Shown here: positions 11,561-23,343 of the stretch, piece after piece
Position numbering within the stretch: the first letter of the stretch is position 1
How the letters are laid out: each line of letters starts with the position of its first letter
NCBI GenBank assembly: GCA_025667525.1
Contig: CM046875.1
Location: 291,815,147 to 291,879,146 of the forward strand
Direction: 5' to 3'
DNA: 64,000 bases
From: Glebionis coronaria
Taxonomy: Eukaryota; Streptophyta; Magnoliopsida; Asterales; Asteraceae
Program-made: the position numbers and the translations under genes
The notes under the pieces: generated by a model
The model's input: the letters and a program-made list of their open reading frames with translations, nothing else
The model's database searches: none
What the model was told of the DNA's origin: nothing

Positions 11561-13555
11561 TCATGGTATCAAATTTATACTTGCCCCGTGATTGGCTAAG
11601 GCAGTAAATTCTTCAACTTTGTTAAAAATGCAAGGTAACACAAAACGACCGGGATCTCCAAGTTTTTCCGGAAGTTCTTTACGAAGGATTGCAGAACAGA
11701 TTTCATTTAAGCATGTGTTGAAAAACTTAGCCATCTTTTCCTTCTTATTAAGCAATTCCTTGAATGCTTTGAAAAATTTCGGCATTTTGACAAGTGCTTC
11801 AACGAGGCTAATGTTGAAATTCATTTGGGAGATTATCTTCAAAAAAGAAGTAACTTGAGCATCCTCTTTAGTAAGCAATTTGCACTTGTCTAACCGAGAA
11901 GGATAAGGGATATTGGGTTTAGGTGGTGTAGGTGTAGAAAGTAAAGGCTGAGATGTTGAAGGTTGAGAAGTAGAAGGTTGGGATGGTGAAGGGTTTTTCT
12001 TGGATACTTCTTCCATGAGAGGTGGAGACGGTAATGGAGAACTAGTACTAGGCGTGGAAGTAGGAGGGATAAATGGAGGTGGAGGAGGTGTAGATGGAGT
12101 AACTTCAGGAGGGATAGATGGTCCTACTAGAGTTGCTCTACTGCGTGTATTAATAGCACTCACATTCGCTCTAGGGTTTGTTTCGGTTATAGAAGGAAGA
12201 GCACCTTGGGGACGAAGGGTTTGAAACATTTGAACGAATTTCCTATCCGTGGACTCTTGCATTTCCTTCATGGTTTTCTCATGATCGGTTAATTTTTGTA
12301 GAATCAAGTCCATGTGCGGATGAGGTAAATTGAACCCTTGTTGTTGAAAACCTTGGTTTGGGTATTGGTTATATGGGTGAAAACCTTGAGGAGTGAAACC
12401 TTGGTTTTGAAAATCTTTGTTTTGCATTGGATAAGCTCCTTGATTTGCATTGTAGCCCCTCACATTAGCATTTTGTTGAACATTTGCTCTTGGTGGCCCT
12501 TGGTTGTTACGGGTGGGTGGGTGTGGTCTTTGTTGAAAACCGGGTGGAGCCAAGTAATTTGTCGAGTTGTAAGACAAGTGATTAACATCGACATTAGGCT
12601 TGAAATGAACTCTCTCGGTGTTGTTGTAAGCATACACTTCCCCGTGAGATTGATCATAAGCTTTATCACAATTAGCATAAGAGGGTGGCCAACCACAAGT
12701 TTCACAAGTAATATTCAGAGCATGGGCATGTTGATTAGGAGGGTGATCTCTTAAAACAAGTTGCTTTACACCTGAAGTAAGTTCCTTAAGATGATTGGTC
12801 AATTCACTCTCACTGGCATTAGCCATAGTAGCCCTAACACTCTTGGTTTGGACTTTGGCCTTGTTTTCAATGATAGCCCAAGCCTCATTCATAGTCTTGA
12901 CAAGAATATTACCCCCCGAGGCACTATTTAGTAAATCTTGGTCACTCAAAGTTAATCCATTATAAAAAAGTATTAATTTAATGTACCTTTGTAAAACCGT
13001 GTTGTGGGCACTTTCTTAAAAGTTCCTTAAAACGATCCCAAGATTCACTAAATGTCTCACCGTATATTTGTTCAAAGTTGATAATGTCATTCCGCAAAGC
13101 GGTAGTACGTAAGGGTGGGAAAAAGTAATTGATAAACTTGGTCTCAAGGTCCGTCCATGTGACAATACTTTGGGGTGGTTCCTTATCAAGCCAAGTCCGG
13201 GCTTGTCCCTCGAGGGAGAAAGGAAAGAGAAGCAAACGAATTGCCTCTTGTGAAACCCCATTGTATTTAACAGTACTGGATAAGTGTACGAACCTTTTAA
13301 TGTGATCGTGTGGATCATCATGAGTGCGACCTAAGCAAGGTGTTGCGGAAACCATTTGAATAAACCGGACTTGAGCTCGAAGTTGTTGGCGTCAATAGCT
13401 TGCACCACAATCGCATCATCGTTGCCTTTGATGTGTGATTGCAAGAGCTCGATCATTGGACGGTTCTCCATTGTTTTGACAATGGGAGGCTCTACAACAA
13501 GAGGATCAATAATAGCGGTTGGAATGGACTTCCTTTTGTGTGAACGAGTACGCAT
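11561..13555 (-). pseudogene. Gag of element D
   Basis: Begins with ATG at 13555 (MRTRSHKRK, matching the conserved start remnant in A and B). Frame shifts near 13345 and 12975 divide it into 13555-13331, 13355-12978 and 12949-11561. The capsid block includes DDPHDHIKRF, RTWLDKEPP and KFINYFFPP. The zinc knuckle is CETCGWPPSYANC, with the His replaced by Pro. A Gln/Asn/Pro-rich stretch, a Pro/Ser/Thr-rich stretch with repeated QPSTS and a segment leading to the protease follow; it ends in TGA at 11561. Sequence is clearly distinct from the gag of A and B. Confidence 0.85.
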
Positions 13556-13806
13556 ACACCTACAAAAGAAAAAAATAGCAAAGAAATAGAAGAAATAAAG
13601 TTAACGTGAAAGAAAATATTTTTGGTGCAAATCTTTAAAAAAGAAATGTTTTTTATGATTTTTTAAATGTTTTTGGATTTTTTGAAATTCTTAATTTTTA
13701 TGGATTTTTGAAACTTTTTTGAGCAAGAAAAATAACGTTCAAGAGTGAACGGATCCCAAAATCCAACGCGCCTCTCACAATAAACCGTTAATCTTCACGA
13801 AAAGAG
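13556..13806 (-). other. Leader between PBS and gag of element D
   Basis: About 250 bp of AT-rich untranslated sequence. Its PBS-proximal part (ACGAAAAGAGCCGG on the plus strand) matches the leaders of A and B. No ORF. Confidence 0.6.
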
Positions 13807-13821
13807 CCGGCAGCGGTGCCA
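13807..13821 (-). promoter_or_regulatory. Primer-binding site of element D
   Basis: Minus strand TGGCACCGCTGCCGG, tRNA-Asp type with two mismatches, 2 bp from the LTR end TATCA. Confidence 0.82.
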
Positions 13822-13823
13822 TT

Positions 13824-13926
13824 TGATACAAGGGTTTTCCTCGTATGAAAAAGATTCGTTGAATCGGTCTATTCGAATTGACCACGGTTTAAAGTGTGAC
13901 TCAATTGTTCTTGGTGAAAGATAAAG
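13824..13926 (-). repeat. 5' LTR of element D, segment 1 (U5 end)
   Basis: Begins TGATACAAGG on the plus strand next to the PBS and runs to the copia insertion. The last five bases, TAAAG (13922-13926), are the left target duplication of element C. Confidence 0.85.
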
Positions 13927-14246
13927 TGTTAGAAATACGTTTTAACGTATATTAGAAGTATCGGTCACTCCACAATATTATTAATGTTGTAATAGCTCGT
14001 AGTTAATGTGTGCTTATTAATTTAAGTAAGAAACCGACCCATGGGCTTGTCATGGGTCGGCCCAAGCCCAATAGTGGCTTGGATATAAATACCCCTTTCC
14101 ACCTAGGAAAGGGGTTGGTTGTTGATCATTCCATTTTATCAATCTAATGAAAAACACATAGTTCTCTCTTACTTCCTCTCACTAGTTTCTCTCTCTAGAA
14201 ATCTTCAACCCACTTCATAGATTAACAAGATTATCAATATTCTACA
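13927..14246 (+). repeat. 5' LTR of element C
   Basis: 320 bp, TGTTAG...CTACA. Contains an inverted repeat GACCCATG-7-CATGGGTC, a TATA box TATAAAT (about 14084-14090), a perfect 10-bp palindrome directly after it (14091-14115), then a pyrimidine-rich stretch with CTCTCT runs. Confidence 0.95.
14084..14115 (+). promoter_or_regulatory. TATA box and adjoining perfect palindrome in the element C LTR
   Basis: TATAAAT is followed at once by ACCCCTTTCC-5-GGAAAGGGGT (14091-14115). The 3' LTR has the same at 31641-31665. F has a palindrome of different sequence in the same place (61101-61124). Confidence 0.7.
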
Positions 14247-14248
14247 TT

Positions 14249-14260
14249 TGGTATCAGAGC
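14249..14260 (+). promoter_or_regulatory. Primer-binding site of element C (tRNA-iMet type)
   Basis: TGGTATCAGAGC, the usual copia PBS, 2 bp after the LTR end. Confidence 0.92.
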
Positions 14261-15068
14261 TATGGGGTGATTTAAGGTAATGATTTGTGTTGTTATTTAG
14301 TTTTTGATTGTATTAGTGTTCTTTAAGAAGATTTATCTTGATTCTTGGAGTTTTTGGTGATTTTGTTGATTTAGATTAGTAGATAAGTATTGGGTTTTAC
14401 TTATTTTAGTAGAAATCACAAAACTTTTTGGGTAATTTGGTAAAAATCTGGGTTTGTTTCTTCATTTATTTGATCGACTGTTACACGAACCAGCTTCTGT
14501 TTCCCAGTAATGTTCCGAACCAAAAGTTCCGGATCAAAAAGTTCCGGATCAAAAAGTTCCGGATCAAAAAGTTCCGGATCAAGGAAAGTTCCGGATCAGA
14601 AAGTTTTGAACCAAAAGTTCCGGATCAAAAAGTTCCGGATCAAGGAAAGTTCCGAATAAAATCTTCCGAACCAAAAGTTACGGATCAAGGAAAGTTCCGA
14701 ATCAGTACTTCAGAACCAAAAGTTCCGGATCAAGGAAAGTTCCGAATCAAATCTTCCGAACCAAAAGTTCCGGATCAAGGAAAGTTCCGGATCAGTTCTT
14801 CCGAATCAAAAGTTCCTGATCAAGGAAAGTTCCGGATCAAATCTTCCGAACCAAAAGTTCCGGATCAAGGAGTTCCGAGCCAAAATCTTCCGAATCAACA
14901 CTTCCGAATCAACAATTGTTCCGAACCAAGGGATATTTTACTTGTTTTTTCGACGATTTTTTTAGAGGATTTAATCTTGGTTTCTTACAACTAAAACTCA
15001 ACACAACTCACAAACTTTACTTCACTGCTCGATCAACCGATAATCTTTGTCTCTTTGAAGTGATCAAA
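14261..15068 (+). other. Untranslated leader of element C
   Basis: About 0.8 kb between PBS and the gag ATG. More than half is a minisatellite (14513-14935). An ORF at 14428-14994 reads through the repeat, encoding KFRIK and PKVPDQG repeats. It is most simply a by-product of the repeat, though it could act as an upstream ORF. Confidence 0.7.
14513..14935 (+). repeat. TTCCGGATCAA minisatellite in the leader of element C
   Basis: First about five short units of AAAGTTCCGGATCA, then higher-order units of about 45 bp combining TTCCGGATCAAGG, AAAGTTCCGAATCA and TCTTCCGAACCA. The core TTCCGRATCAA is also the core of the motif array in the Athila LTRs. Confidence 0.85.
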
Positions 15069-16265
15069 ATGAATCCGAATTCATTAATGCCTCAAATGAC
15101 ATCACTTACGGATATTTCCGTCATTACGGGAACGGATAATCGCCCTCCATTGCTCATTAAAGAAGTCTTTGAAGCATGGCAAGGCCGTATGATGTCTTAC
15201 ATTAAGGGAAAACCGACATATGGGAGGCTTATGGTCAAGTCAATTCTAAATGGTCCAGTTGATTATGGTACCATCGTGGTTAACAATGTGACTCGACCAC
15301 GGGAGTTTGAGGAACTTACACCAGCTCAACAACTTGTTGCCGATGCAGACGAAAAGGCTCTTCAAACCATTCTCCATGCTCTTCTACATGACATCTATCG
15401 AATGGTAAGTCAATATACGGTTGCAAAGGATTCATGGGAACGTCTAAAGGTGTTGCTACAAGGTACGTCTCTTACCAAACAGGAAAGGGAATGTCAGTTG
15501 TATGATCTGTTTGATAGATTCACGTACAGCCCAGGGGAAACGCTACACGACTATTACTTCAGATTCACTACTCTCATGAATGATCTGAATGTATACAATC
15601 TCGTGATTGCTCCATTCCAGGTTAACACCAAGTTTTTGAATACTTTACCTCAAGCTGAATGGGGTGAGTATATTACTGATGTTCAATTAACCAGGGATTT
15701 GCATAAGTGCAATTTGGATCAACTCTATTCATTTCTTCAGCAGCATGAGAAACACGTGATCATGCACCGTTCGCCTCGAGGTATGTACCCTGATTCTTTA
15801 GCTTTGATGGCGAATCAACCAAGTTTGTCGTACAACAACACTCCTTATATCATGGGACACCAAGCCTATCATCCATCACCGTACCTGACTCCAAGCTTCC
15901 CTCAATATTCGATTCTACCGCAACCACCCACCTCACATCAGCAACAATATCGGTTTAATGCACCTTCATCTCAGAGAGAACCACAAGCATCACAATATGC
16001 TTCACTACCTCACCCATATTCACCAGCAAGCATTGCACCTTATGCTCAGTCATCATATTCTTCTTATCAAGAAAATGCAGCATATCCATCAAGCTACTCT
16101 GACCACATGAGTATTCCTTCTAGTGCTTATGCAGCTCAACAAGACCAAGCACTGTATTGTGATAATGATAAAGTCCCCATTCCTGAATTCAAACAAGGAA
16201 CCGACCCAGTTGAAGTGTTAGCCACTATGTCTGCTTATCTCACAAGGACATTAAGCAAACGATGA
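15069..16265 (+). pseudogene. Gag N-terminal (capsid) part of element C
   Basis: The start at ATG 15069 (MNPNSLMPQM) is chosen because the gag of F (62126) starts at the same place relative to the shared GTDNRP motif; the frame is open further upstream without similarity. It encodes the copia-type gag domain (AKDSWERLKVLLQG, SLTKQERECQLYD, LNTLPQAEW), then a Gln/Pro/Ser/Tyr-rich stretch. It ends at TGA 16263-16265, after which the same frame continues with recognisable gag sequence ([12 protein letters not shown]), so this is a nonsense mutation and not the true end. Forms the particle in intact relatives. Confidence 0.85.
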
Positions 16266-18152
16266 TTTAGAGGACCAGCTCCTACTAACAATCAGCTGAG
16301 GAATTCATCCAATTCTCGCCAACAAGCTACTATTGAGAATGGCAGGGTAATGGTTCAACCTATTCAACCTTATCAGGGGAGACCTACTACATCAACCACC
16401 AATGCACGCACGGTCAATCCTGCTCCAATGGTCAACACTCCTCTACGGGCTAATTCTACAGGCAAGTTGAGAATGATTACATGCTACAACTGTAAGGAAG
16501 AAGGTCACATGTACAGGGATTACAAAAAACCCAAGAGGAGAAGGGATGGTCAATGGTTTGCAGAGAAGATTTATCTGGTGAACGATCAAGCACAAGGAAG
16601 GGAACTTGATGAAGAGGAGCTTGCATTTCTTGCTGATCCAGGGATCGCTGAACAAGACGTTGTCACCACACAGAATGCAGCATACCAAGCAGATGATCTT
16701 GATGCTTACGATTCAGACTGTGATGAACTTCAATCCGCACAGGAAGCTCTTATGGCAACTATCTCTAGCTTTGGGCCAGAAAAAATATCTGAGGTACTTA
16801 CTAATACCACTGATAATACCACTGATACTAGTATTCAACCACATCAAGTTGGGCAAGAGGGTGCTGATCCGAATGAGTTTTCGGTGGTGAGTCTATCAAA
16901 TGAGGAGACAATCACTGATAGTAATATCAATGTGAGTCCCCAGACTTTGAGCGAATCACAACCGGGAGCCATTTCGCATACGCATATTCCTGCTCAACAA
17001 GATTTGGTCATGGTTCCTGCTACATTACTTAGCCAAATGAATACTGCACTCCTAGAAACCCTAGCTAAGAATAAGAATTTGTCTGCTGAGCTTGCTTTGT
17101 GCAACGAAAAGGTTCAAACTTTGGAATTAGTTCCTTCGTCCACTGTTCTAACAAATCCCGAATATGATCATTTTCGAAACAAACAAATGAGTCATTTGCA
17201 AGAAATTGAAACCTTAAGAGCAGATATTTCTAACGAACTTAAAGAAAAAGAGTTAGTGGTCACTAATTTTCACAAACTTCAAACGGATTTTGAGTTACTC
17301 GAGTCTAAAAAGAATGAAATGGAAATTAATGCGGCTAATAAGATTAGAAGTTTAGATTATTTGCTTTTAAGACAATACGCTGCCTCTCAACTAGTGCACT
17401 TATTTGATGCTTCGTTTAGAGAATTTAACTTATCACGTCAAAAAGGCCTTCCCTCTAACCCACGGTATGCAAAACAAGCTTTTATCCATATTCCAAGACT
17501 TTATAATGCAACCCAATTAGGATTGGTCTTAGACCCGATTGTTATTTTCGATGATCGCACAAATAAGGATCTAGTTGATGAGAATCGGTCATACAACTTT
17601 GCAAAATATCCCGAGTGTGATTATTTTAAAATGAATCAGGAGCTTGCAAAAACGAATTTTAGAATTCGCTTCCATATGGATAAAGATCTCATCACAGCAC
17701 CAACCTACATGTTAAATGAAGAAAACCCTAGTACACTTCCTACACTTGTCAAAATGGAAGGACCTAAGGAAATTCCAAAGGATCTTCTACCTGTTAGCAC
17801 TGTATGGTTAAACTTGCAAGAGATTAATCAATACTTTGCTAGTTTTGACAAGGTCATTTTAGAATGTTCGACTTCTAATGGCCTAAACGCCGGAGAATGG
17901 GCTTTCGAACACATGAACGAGGTGTTTAAGAATGAGATCAATCCGTTTGTCGAAAGTCTAAAAGGAAGTTTTGCATCTCTTTCGAAAAATATTGAGTTTG
18001 AAATTGCAGAAGTTCAAAAAGTGTTTTATGAAATGGACACCGCTTACGAACTACAATTAATTGAAAAGGAAAAGATTTTATCTGAATATGACCGATTCTT
18101 CTCCCAAGTAATTTCGTGTGATGTGCTTACTACTGTGAACGTTAATTATTAG
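16266..18152 (+). pseudogene. Gag middle part of element C: zinc knuckle and coiled coil
   Basis: In frame with the upstream part, open from the TGA at 16263 to TAG at 18150-18152. The zinc knuckle reads [14 protein letters not shown]; the last Cys of CX2CX4HX4C is Tyr, so metal binding should be impaired. Downstream are an acidic segment, a Thr/Asn/Ser-rich segment and long heptad-like coiled-coil stretches (about codons 215-325 of this piece). Very long gag proteins with this layout are common in Anthemideae copia elements; the role of the coiled-coil half is unknown. Confidence 0.82.
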
Positions 18153-19463
18153 AATGAGCTTACATCCGCTATGATTAAATGTGATGCTGTGAATATATGT
18201 GATGATGTGTGTGATCTCTCTGTAAATATTGCTGATACTGTAAATGAGGTAGATAATCATTCTTGTCACGAATCTACCGCTGAATTTTTAAAGCTTCAAG
18301 ATTCTTACAATTTACTTTCAAAACGCTTTAATCAACTTGAACAACATTGTATATCTTTAGAATTAAAACAACAAACTCAAAATGAGGATCTTTTGATAAC
18401 AAATGGTTGTGAAAACAGTGTTGAGACGAGTGACAAGATGATTGCAATAGTTAAGGCATTAGAGGAAGAGATTATGAGATTAAAGAGAGATGTGTCATCA
18501 AATGAAACACTAAAATTGGAACTAGAGGCTGCAGAGTCTAAAAACCAGGACTTAGAAATTAGACTTTCGTCTATTCTAGGGGAGATGGATCGTGCAAGAC
18601 AGGGAATGTCCAAACTTTATGGTTCACTAGAAGAACGCTTCGCTTTTAATGCGGCACAGCAACAATCTTATGTTGAACAATTGAACCAAAAATGTGAGGA
18701 AATCTCTGACTTAAATATCCAGCTCATTGACAAAAACATGGTTTTGGCCGAGTTAAAGGAGACACTTCTTCTCACCCGACAAGAAGCTGTTAATAACTTA
18801 GCTACCAACTCTGCACCGTCCTCTAGTGCTCCAAAAACCAAGTCAGTAGTGCTTTATAAGAACCCACTCCATAAGAAAAACCCAGTTACCTACGATGATT
18901 ATATGAGGAATGCAATTAAGCATGTAGATCTTGTTAGGGATATTTTAGATGATTTATATGCGTTAGATCCCTCAAGCAGTTACTTTTATTCAGCTCATGA
19001 ATATATTAAGCGAGTTCAATATTGCTTAGCATATTTGCAATACATAGGTAAACCGGGTTCTGCACTACTCACTAATCGACCCATTGCTGTAACTCCATTC
19101 AATAAGACCCCAGGAGCAAAACCGTCATTGGCACCATCAAGTAAGGCACCTTTAAAATCTATTGCTAATGTTCCCACTTTGCCTTCTACAGGATTAGAAG
19201 AGTCTACTAAGGCTAAAGGATCGCCACTCAAGAAAGATAAGATCAAGCCCTCCACTAGTAGTACCATCAAGAAGAAAGTAGAAGCTCATACTAGGAATAT
19301 CAGTTAAGATTTAAATAAAAAGAATCATGTTAAGACTAAAAGCTCTGCGCCTGTGCAGAAGCCTAAACCATTTGTGAATTCTAATTTGAAATGTTGGAAT
19401 TGTAATGAATGCATGTTTTCCCAACGTCATGATTTGTGTCTTATTGATCATGTGAATGAATGA
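18153..19463 (+). pseudogene. Gag distal coiled coil of element C and second Cys-rich motif
   Basis: The same frame continues after the TAG at 18150. Coiled coil predominates to about 18780, then the conserved VVLYKNPLHKKNPVTYDDY region and a basic Ser/Lys-rich tail to TAA at 19305-19307. The frame goes on to 19463 with a second possible metal-binding motif, CWNCNECMFSQRHDLC. It closes at a TGA inside a (GAAT)n run (19454-19466), where the reading frame moves to that of 19460-19927. Three in-frame stops and one frameshift mean the gag is not functional as read. Confidence 0.78.
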
Positions 19464-19927
19464 ATGCTATTAGGAATGATCTTGAATGGAAACCAACTGG
19501 GAGAACTCGTACCCAAGTTGGATGGCAATGGCGTCCCACTGGTAGGACCTTTACATTAGATGGAAAAATGTGCCCTTTAACTAGGAATGCATCCATTAAG
19601 GTTAGGTCTCAGCGTCCTTTAGTTAGGCACACTAGCACTAAAGTATGGAAACTAGGCCCTTTAATTAGGTCAGCCCCCACTATAGTGCCTATCAGTGAAG
19701 AAATACCTCAGGATTTAAGCCAACTAGAATCTACACCACCAACTAGGAAGAAGGCTAGGAAATCCAAGAAACCTAAAGTTAGCAAATCTAAGATTATTAA
19801 ATCTGTACCTGCTAATAACAAGGAACATTCAGATTCTGAAACCTATACATTGTCCTCGTCTGGTGATATTTTCAGGTGGTCCAAATCATCCTCTGGTATT
19901 TGGACTCCGGTTGTTCAAAGCATATGA
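19460..19927 (+). pseudogene. Gag C-terminal end of element C, overlapping pol
   Basis: Contains paired WKPTGRT / WRPTGRTFTLDG and CPLTR repeats, conserved in related copia gags, a Lys/Ser-rich stretch, and ends with [12 protein letters not shown]. This end lies over the protease active site in the -1 frame (pol reads [12 protein letters not shown] from the same bases). The overlap is 61 nt (19867-19927). As I recall, relatives end gag with a similar GIWT motif, so the overlap is probably ancestral and not a decay product. Confidence 0.75.
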
Positions 19928-22900
19928 CCGGAGATCGCTCGATGCTCCGAAATTTCGTCAGCAAGTTTCTTGGAACGGTTAAATTCGGTAATGATCATAT
20001 TGCAAAGATAATGGGGTATGGTGAATATCAGATTGGAAACGTTATGATTTCAAGGGTATACTATGTAGAAGGTCTTGGTCATAATTTATTTTCAGTAGGA
20101 CAGTTTTGTGATTCCAACCTACAGGTTGCTTTTCGACAACATACTTGTTTCATCCACAACTTAGAAGGAAAAGACTTGTTGAAGGGATCTCGTGGTGCAA
20201 ATCATTATACGTTGTCCCTACAAGACATGATGGCCGCCTGTCCAGTATGTCTTCTCTCTAAAGCATCTAAGACCAAGTCATGGTTATGGCATCGAAGATT
20301 ATCTCATCTCAACTTTGATGCTATTAATCATCTGGCTAAAAACGAATTAGTTCGTGGTCTTCCAAAGCTCAAATTTCACAAGGACCATTTATGTTCCGCG
20401 TGTTCAAGGGGGAAAAGTACCAAGAAATCATACAAGCCCAAAGCTGAAGACACCAATCAAGAAAAACTTCATCTTTTGCATATGGATCTTTGTGGGCCAA
20501 TGCGAACCGAAAGTGTGAGCGGTAAGAAATTCATCCTTGTTATTGTGGATGATTTCTCCAGGTTTACATGGGTTAGATTTCTACGTACAAAGGATGAAGC
20601 ACCGAAGGCTATCATCACTTTTCTGAAATTCATTCAGGTACGTTTAAATACTACTGTCCGCCATATTCGTACAGATAATGGAACAGAGTTCGTCAACCAG
20701 ACTCTTCGTGATTACTATGAAGAAGTTGGTATCTCACATGAAACATCCGCTGCACGTACTCCACAACAAAACGGTGTCGTTGAAAGACGGAATCGTACGC
20801 TTATGGAAGCTGCTAGGACTATGCTGATTTATGCGAACGCTCCATTGTTCTTGTGGGCAGAAGCTATATCTACTGCATGTTTCACCCAAAACCGCTCTAT
20901 CATTCGGAAACGCCATGGAAAAACACCTTACGAGCTTCTACATGATCGTAAACCCGATGTTTCATTTTTTCATGTGTTTGGGGCTCTTTGTTATCCAAAC
21001 ATTAATAGTGAGAACTTGGGCAAGCTTCAACCGAAAGCCGATATAGGTATTTTCATTGGTTACTCACCCTCCAAGAAAGCATACCGAATTTACAACCGTC
21101 GTCTTGGTAAGATTGTAGAAACTATGGACGCAGATTTTGATGAGCTGACAGCGATGGCTTCTGAGCAACGCAGCTCTGAACCTGCGCTTCACGAGATGGG
21201 AACCGGTGCTATTAGTTCCGGATTAGTTCCCAATAATCCTACTTCTACATCATTTTTACCACCTACAAGGCCCGAGTGGGATAAACTATTTCAACCGTTG
21301 TTTGATGAATTCTTTGATCCCCTAAATGATGAAGTTCCTGCACCTGTAGTGATAGCTCCAATCCCTGAAGTTGTTGCTCAAGCTAATGAAGCTTTATCAA
21401 ATGCATCTTCAATTAACATTGAACCGGATGCACCTCTACCAAGTGATTCTCAAACTATACCTGAATCGTCACCCTTACTTGTGCCTAATGATGTTGAAGA
21501 GGATTCTATTGATCACGATTTGGAATATGCTCACCTACAAGAGCTTCTTTTCTTTGGTGTACCGATACCTGAAAACCCTTCAGCCGCGTCTACCTCAGAA
21601 GAAGCTCCTTCAATTGTTCACTCTAGACCACCACGGATTGAAAATCATAGCACCAAATGGACAAAAGATCACCCAATTAGGAATGTCATTGGAAGTCTCG
21701 ATCGACCAGTCTCTACACGTCATCAATTACAAGAGAGTGCACTCTATTGCTATTTTGATGCATTTCTCTCCGAAGTTGAACCTAAAAACTGGCAACAGGC
21801 TATGACTCAATCATCTTGGATTGAAGCCATGCAAGAGGAACTAAATGAATTCCAAAGACTTGAAGTATGGGAATTAGTTCCTCTCCCTGACAAGGTCAAC
21901 ATCCTTACTTTGTTGTGGGTTTATAAGGTTAAACTCGATGAGATGGGTGGAGTATTGAAGAATAAGGCTAGATTGGTTGCTAGAGGATACAAACAAGCCT
22001 TGGGTATCGACTTTGAAGAATCTTTTGCTCCTGTTGCAAGATTGGAGGCTATTAGACTATTCCTTGCGTATGATGCTCATATGAACATGATCGTCTATCA
22101 AATGGATGTGAAGACGACATTTTTGAATGGTGAACTAAGGGAAGAAGTCTATGTTAGTCAGCCGGATGGGTTCGTTAGCACGGAGTTTCCTAATCATGTG
22201 TACAAGCTTAAGAAGGCTCTCTATGGGTTGAAACAAGCTCCATGCGCGTGGTATGATCTCCTTTCAACATATCTCATCTCGGAAGGCTTCTCCAAAGGCA
22301 AGGTGGACCCCACTCTATTCACTCTCAAGGAGGACAACGACATGATACTGGTACAAATTTATGTTGATGATATAATATTTGCTGCCTCTAACATAGAATT
22401 GTCAAAACGCTTTGAGAAGATAATGTCCACACGCTTTCAGATGTCAATGATGGGAAAAATTCCATTTTTCTTAGGATTACAAATTTCTCAGAATCCCAGA
22501 GGCATCTTTATTAATCAATCCAAATATGCTCTAGAATCTTTAAAGAAATATAACTTTGAAAATTGTGACCCCGTGGACACTCCAATGGTGGAGAAATCCA
22601 AGTTAGATGAAGATAGGAATGGGACTATTGTCGATCCAAAACTTTACCGTGGGATGATCGGCACCCTTCTCTATCTGACTGCTAACAGGCCTGATTTGCA
22701 ATTTGCCGTATGCATGTGTGCCCGGTATCAGGCTCGGCCTACCGAAAAGCACCTACATGTTGTTAAAAGGATCTTTCGATATCTCAAAGGAACACTTCAT
22801 CGTGGTCTATGGTATCCGAAAGATTCCTCTATTGCTTTAATATCATACGCAGATGCCGATCATGCTGGTTGTCAAGACACGAGGCGTAGCACTTCTGGGT

Positions 22901-23343
22901 CTGTACAACTCCTTGGAGACAGATTGATTAGTTGGTCTTCAAAAAGGCAGAAAAGCGCTGCAATCTCTAGCACGGAGGCTGAATACATCGCCATGTCCGG
23001 TTGCTGTGCTCAAGTCCTTTGGATGAGATCACTACTAACTGACTACGGTTTGGGATTCAACAAAATCCCGATGTATTGTGACAACAAGAGCGCCATTGCC
23101 CTTTGCTGCAACTACGTTCAACACTCTCGGGCCAAGCACATAGACATTCGCTACCATTTCATTAAAGAGCAGGTGGAGAACGGAGTGATCGAGCTGTATT
23201 TTGTCACCACTGAGTATCAGCTGGCAGATATGTTAACCAAAGCCTTAGATCGAGGACGAATCGAGTTTTTGATGGACAAGCTTGGCATGAAATCATTCTC
23301 TCCAGCGACTCTCAAAGAATTGGCAGAAGAATTCGCTGAATAG
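19876..23343 (+). CDS. Pol polyprotein of element C: protease, integrase, RT, RNase H (intact)
   Basis: 1155 codons without interruption. Order is copia-type: protease (Asp10 in LDSGCS), integrase zinc domain (HRRLSH...CSAC), catalytic triad Asp204, Asp267, Glu303 (DX62DX35E), RT with [10 protein letters not shown] and YVDD (about codon 829), RNase H Asp996, Glu1034, Asp1069, and the C-terminal block [16 protein letters not shown]. Every catalytic residue I could place is present. The frame opens at 19867, after TGA 19864, and sits in the -1 frame relative to gag. The ATG at 19876 may not be the real start; synthesis as a gag-pol frameshift product is likely, but I find no canonical slippery heptamer. 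This is the only intact pol in the window and could supply enzymes to broken relatives such as F. Confidence 0.92.
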   Translation: MVQIILWYLDSGCSKHMTGDRSMLRNFVSKFLGTVKFGNDHIAKIMGYGEYQIGNVMISRVYYVEGLGHNLFSVGQFCDSNLQVAFRQHTCFIHNLEGKDLLKGSRGANHYTLSLQDMMAACPVCLLSKASKTKSWLWHRRLSHLNFDAINHLAKNELVRGLPKLKFHKDHLCSACSRGKSTKKSYKPKAEDTNQEKLHLLHMDLCGPMRTESVSGKKFILVIVDDFSRFTWVRFLRTKDEAPKAIITFLKFIQVRLNTTVRHIRTDNGTEFVNQTLRDYYEEVGISHETSAARTPQQNGVVERRNRTLMEAARTMLIYANAPLFLWAEAISTACFTQNRSIIRKRHGKTPYELLHDRKPDVSFFHVFGALCYPNINSENLGKLQPKADIGIFIGYSPSKKAYRIYNRRLGKIVETMDADFDELTAMASEQRSSEPALHEMGTGAISSGLVPNNPTSTSFLPPTRPEWDKLFQPLFDEFFDPLNDEVPAPVVIAPIPEVVAQANEALSNASSINIEPDAPLPSDSQTIPESSPLLVPNDVEEDSIDHDLEYAHLQELLFFGVPIPENPSAASTSEEAPSIVHSRPPRIENHSTKWTKDHPIRNVIGSLDRPVSTRHQLQESALYCYFDAFLSEVEPKNWQQAMTQSSWIEAMQEELNEFQRLEVWELVPLPDKVNILTLLWVYKVKLDEMGGVLKNKARLVARGYKQALGIDFEESFAPVARLEAIRLFLAYDAHMNMIVYQMDVKTTFLNGELREEVYVSQPDGFVSTEFPNHVYKLKKALYGLKQAPCAWYDLLSTYLISEGFSKGKVDPTLFTLKEDNDMILVQIYVDDIIFAASNIELSKRFEKIMSTRFQMSMMGKIPFFLGLQISQNPRGIFINQSKYALESLKKYNFENCDPVDTPMVEKSKLDEDRNGTIVDPKLYRGMIGTLLYLTANRPDLQFAVCMCARYQARPTEKHLHVVKRIFRYLKGTLHRGLWYPKDSSIALISYADADHAGCQDTRRSTSGSVQLLGDRLISWSSKRQKSAAISSTEAEYIAMSGCCAQVLWMRSLLTDYGLGFNKIPMYCDNKSAIALCCNYVQHSRAKHIDIRYHFIKEQVENGVIELYFVTTEYQLADMLTKALDRGRIEFLMDKLGMKSFSPATLKELAEEFAE

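Noticed and set aside
14513..14935. CRISPR-like array
   Set aside because: Degenerate contiguous repeats without unique spacers in a plant retrotransposon leader.
14428..14994. 188-codon ORF in the copia C leader
   Set aside because: It reads through a minisatellite and is not in frame with gag. Its peptide is a translation of the repeat, so it is kept only as a possible upstream ORF.
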